Origin: JAAZZY01 sp964612505
Lineage (GTDB): Bacteria > Chlamydiota > Chlamydiia > Chlamydiales > JAAZZY01
DNA length: 64,000 nucleotides
NCBI GenBank assembly: GCA_964612505.1
Contig: CAZTEX010000011.1
Location: forward strand, 12,956 to 76,955
Direction: 5' to 3'
Part shown: positions 61,578 through 64,000 of the stretch, in pieces
How positions within the stretch are numbered: the first letter of the stretch is position 1
How the letters are laid out: each line of letters starts with the position of its first letter
The notes under the pieces: model-generated
What the model saw: the letters and a program-made list of their open reading frames with translations, nothing else
Told to the model about the DNA's origin: nothing
Database searches by the model: none
Translations under genes and position numbers: made by a program

Positions 61578-62006
61578 TTATTTAAGTTTTGCTAACTTCT
61601 CAATAAAACCTGATGGATATTGCTTTAACAATTGAGCCGCTTCTTGAGGGCTAAACCAGTCAAAGTGGATATGTTCAGCGCTAAGACGTGGTGTAAATGA
61701 AGATTTTAAATCATATTGATAAACGGAGAGTATCAATCCAACATCTGGCTTTTGAGATCCAATCCGAATATCAGTTAAAAACATCATAAATGGGATTGCT
61801 CTTTCAATATTTTTTAAACCTGTTTCCTCTTCAATTTCTCGTTTGAGAGCTTCTGTAATAGATTCATTTTTATGAATGCGTCCACCTGGGATATCCCAAT
61901 AGGTCCCTCGGGTTTTATGCGCTCTTTCTAGAAGAAGAAATTTTTCTTCTATATTGCGCAAAAGCACCTTGATTCCTAAATGAAAACTGTCTTCTAGGGC
62001 GGGCAT
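61578..62006 (-). CDS. NUDIX hydrolase (second)
   Basis: 142 residues. Nudix box GGRIHKNESITEALKREIEEETGL fits the consensus with one residue change. N-terminal LGIKVLLRNIEEKFLLLERA and YWDIPGGRIH are MutT-type. Probably hydrolyses a damaged or signalling nucleotide. Opposite strand to the flanking accessory genes and converging on the transporter. Confidence 0.88.
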   Translation of the reverse strand: MPALEDSFHLGIKVLLRNIEEKFLLLERAHKTRGTYWDIPGGRIHKNESITEALKREIEEETGLKNIERAIPFMMFLTDIRIGSQKPDVGLILSVYQYDLKSSFTPRLSAEHIHFDWFSPQEAAQLLKQYPSGFIEKLAKLK

Positions 62007-62231
62007 ATTAAAAGATCATTAAGTTGAATTTGATCAAGAGGATGTATCTTATAAGGTCCATCATTACTAATCAAATAGAGTTCTGTTTATGCAAGCTTGT
62101 GCAAAAAAAAATCGCATTAAATGATTCTGGAATTCAATATCTATTGATCTTAAAAAATATTTTCAACATAACCTGCTCTGAGTGTTAAAAATATCCGATT
62201 GTTTGAAATAAGCAGAGATCTTTTTTTAAGA

Positions 62232-63119
62232 ATGATTGACATTCGCTTCTATCAAGAACATTTTAATTTACAGAAAGCCTCCTTTTCAAGAATTGATCAT
62301 GAAGATGCAATGGTTGCTCTTGTTTATAAAATCACACAAAAGGATGGGACGCAATTTATTCTCAAGATATATGATAGAAGAAAGGATTATCTGCGAGAAT
62401 TGCAGTTTTTAAAATGTCTTGCAGATAAAGTGCCAGTGCCTAAACTGAGACAAGCTCTGCCACCTAGGGCGGGGACTGATGGAGCTATTCTGATGGAGTG
62501 CTTGCCGGGGGAGCTTCTTAAGGCCAGCGAAATGACTCAAACACTTGCGCATGAGCTGGGCCGTTCTTTAGCTCTTATCCACAATCATCGCTTATCGGGA
62601 TATGGTGATCCGGTAGAGGAAGTACTCACCGATGATCCCAAAGAGTATTTCAAATTTAAGTTTGAGGAGGGGATTGATGAATGCAAAAATCATTTGCCGT
62701 CTGATTTAATTGAAGCATGTCAAAACTATTATGCATCACATTTACACCTTGTTTCGATTGTAGATGGTCCCTGCGTTGTACATCGCGATTTTCGACCAGG
62801 TAACCTTATGGTGTTTAATGGCAAACTTCAAGGGATTATTGATTGGGCTGGAGCTAGAGCTAGCTTTGCAGAAGAGGACTTTTGCTATCTAGAGCACGAA
62901 GAGTGGTTAAGTCAGCATATGAGAGACTTTCAATTAGGGTATGCTAGTATTCGTCCTATCCCTCAATACAAATCTTTGCTCTCATTTCTTTCTTTAAATA
63001 AAGCTATCGCTACGATTGGCTTTACAGTAAAGCAAGACACTTGGAAAAAAGCTCATGCTCGCGTTTATCAATTCAATCGTCAATTTCTAGAAAAACTTTT
63101 ACCTAAAGATCAGTTATAA
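62232..63119 (+). CDS. APH-like phosphotransferase
   Basis: About 295 residues in the aminoglycoside phosphotransferase/choline kinase fold: FILKIYDRR (phosphate-binding lysine), DGAILMECLPGELL, catalytic VVHRDFRPGNLMV and the metal-binding IIDWAGARASF. The ATG opening MIDIRFYQ is used; a TTG 11 codons upstream is possible, and neither has a clear ribosome site. The substrate may be an antibiotic, a sugar or a metabolite such as homoserine; nothing here decides. Confidence 0.8.
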   Translation: MIDIRFYQEHFNLQKASFSRIDHEDAMVALVYKITQKDGTQFILKIYDRRKDYLRELQFLKCLADKVPVPKLRQALPPRAGTDGAILMECLPGELLKASEMTQTLAHELGRSLALIHNHRLSGYGDPVEEVLTDDPKEYFKFKFEEGIDECKNHLPSDLIEACQNYYASHLHLVSIVDGPCVVHRDFRPGNLMVFNGKLQGIIDWAGARASFAEEDFCYLEHEEWLSQHMRDFQLGYASIRPIPQYKSLLSFLSLNKAIATIGFTVKQDTWKKAHARVYQFNRQFLEKLLPKDQL

Positions 63120-63501
63120 GCTATTTGTGGCTTGATATTTTCCCTCAGTCTTTGCACATCACTTGCTGAGTTATGCAAACCGCATCAGCACCATTTAGAA
63201 GGATATAACTAAATTCTTTAGTTGCAGAAAAGGTATTATAAAAGGTATCCTTGCCTTAAAGGATGATCTATGTTTTGTTGTAAGAAAAAATTTGACAGTC
63301 TCTTTTTTTCCAATACTGAGAAATCAAAGTCTACCTCTTCCATTTTGATCATCTTTGCCAACCTTTTCTTTCTTGTGCGCCCCGCGCACATATAATTCTT
63401 TCCAAGCTTACATTTTTAAAAGTTATCGCAGTTAGCCCTTAGAGCTGACAGCCTATTTGAATGAGTGCGTTTGCATTATAAAATTTTTTTATGAGGATTG
63501 T
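63120..63501. other. Intergenic region before brnQ
   Basis: About 380 bases with no credible gene. Contains a TTGACA at 63292 without a matching -10, a small GTGCGC...GCGCAC inverted repeat near 63375-63390, and TATAAA at 63477 about 20 nt before the brnQ start. No T-box or other known leader could be recognised. Confidence 0.35.
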
Positions 63502-64000
63502 ATGATTATTACAATGAAAAAGGCAGTTCGGTCGAAATCACTAGTGATAGGACTTGCCATGTTTTCGATGTTTTTTGGTGCCGGAAATATTATTTTTCCT
63601 TTAGTGACAGGTCAATATGCTGGAGACAAAAATTTTTATGCAGTCTCTGGTCTGCTTCTTACTGGGGCTGTCATGCCGATTGCTGGTGTCATTGCGATGA
63701 TATTATTTGATGGAGATTATCAAGACTTTTTTGGAAGACTAGGGAAGGTTCCTGGCTTTATTCTAGCTTTGATTGTGATCAGTCTTTTGGGACCACTTGG
63801 GTCTACACCACGTTGTATCGTGCTCTCTTATATAACATTAAAGAGTGTTTTTTCTAGCCTATCACCTATCTTTTTCAGCGCCTTTGCCTGCGTTCTTATT
63901 TTCTTATTCTCGATAAGAAAAACACATATTTTAACGTTGCTTGGTTGGGTTTTGACGCCTTTGCTCCTCTGCTCTTTAATGGCCATTATTTCCCAGCCCT
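63502..64000 (+). CDS. brnQ: Branched-chain amino acid transporter BrnQ-like (3' end beyond window)
   Basis: The frame runs off the window after 166 codons. Start at the ATG with GAGGA 4 nt upstream. MFSMFFGAGNIIFPLVTGQ is the LIVCS-family opening, followed by LLTGAVMPIAGVIAM and LLGPLGSTPRCIVLSY. Sodium-coupled import of leucine, isoleucine and valine; chlamydiae depend on host amino acids. About 440 residues would be expected in full. Confidence 0.85.
   Translation, partial: MIITMKKAVRSKSLVIGLAMFSMFFGAGNIIFPLVTGQYAGDKNFYAVSGLLLTGAVMPIAGVIAMILFDGDYQDFFGRLGKVPGFILALIVISLLGPLGSTPRCIVLSYITLKSVFSSLSPIFFSAFACVLIFLFSIRKTHILTLLGWVLTPLLLCSLMAIISQP

Noticed and set aside
63370..63400. GTGCGC...GCGCAC inverted repeat before brnQ as a terminator or operator
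   Set aside because: The stem is short, has no T-run after it and is not placed at a promoter; noted only in the intergenic entry.

Overview
The window is ordinary chromosomal DNA of an AT-rich member of the Chlamydiota outside the classical Chlamydia genus; Simkania-, Rhabdochlamydia- or Parachlamydia-like lineages are the best guess, without a species call. The evidence is gene order and content: hrcA-grpE-dnaK, nrdR-dksA-lspA, rpsL-rpsG-fusA-rpsJ with a tail-specific protease nearby, gpmA-nifS-nifU-birA-rodA, a TyrP-type permease and a family of MOMP-like porins. It also carries genes that Chlamydia itself lacks or trims, such as a full-length NADP isocitrate dehydrogenase and a large NAD-glutamate dehydrogenase.

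Layout. 1-8.5 kb: the 3' part of a glutamate dehydrogenase, then a surface-glycan block (CgeB-like glycosyltransferase, and an aminotransferase, oxidoreductase and acetyltransferase that fit the Wlb/Wbp route to a diacetamido-uronic acid), a secreted sulfotransferase-like protein and an MFS exporter. 8.5-14.5 kb: a leftward operon nrdR-dksA-lspA-hypothetical-cinA-uvrA. 14.7-16.1 kb: a gene broken by one stop codon and a tiny Gln/Asn-rich gene. 16.2-20 kb: the heat-shock operon behind a consensus promoter and a degenerate CIRCE operator. 20.1-25.7 kb: a tandem array of outer-membrane proteins, with two intact single barrels, one decayed copy and one 916-residue protein made of three fused copies. 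25.7-27.9 kb: a frameshifted ankyrin-like/HPDK gene and a remnant paralogue. 28.3-49 kb: mostly conserved housekeeping genes (RNA modification, GmhA/LpxK, DAACS transporter, E2, Icd, KdsD, GT90, gpmA, NifS/NifU-like pair, birA, a metallopeptidase, rodA, tyrP). 49-58.2 kb: the str ribosomal operon, rarA, an envelope glutaredoxin, a PAP2 protein, scpAB and the Tsp protease. 58.4 kb to the end: tRNA-Phe followed by an accessory stretch (VOC-EVE-MarR-NUDIX operon with palindromic operators, an EamA-like transporter, a second NUDIX protein, an APH-like kinase), then a BrnQ transporter cut by the window edge.

The most unusual item is the triple-fused porin, in effect a possible single-chain porin trimer. 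Next is the NifS/NifU-like pair, in which both partners have lost the residues that define their chemistry while keeping their folds and gene order. No CRISPR array, insertion sequence, integrase or rRNA was found. All functions are inferred from reading the sequence; no database search was run.
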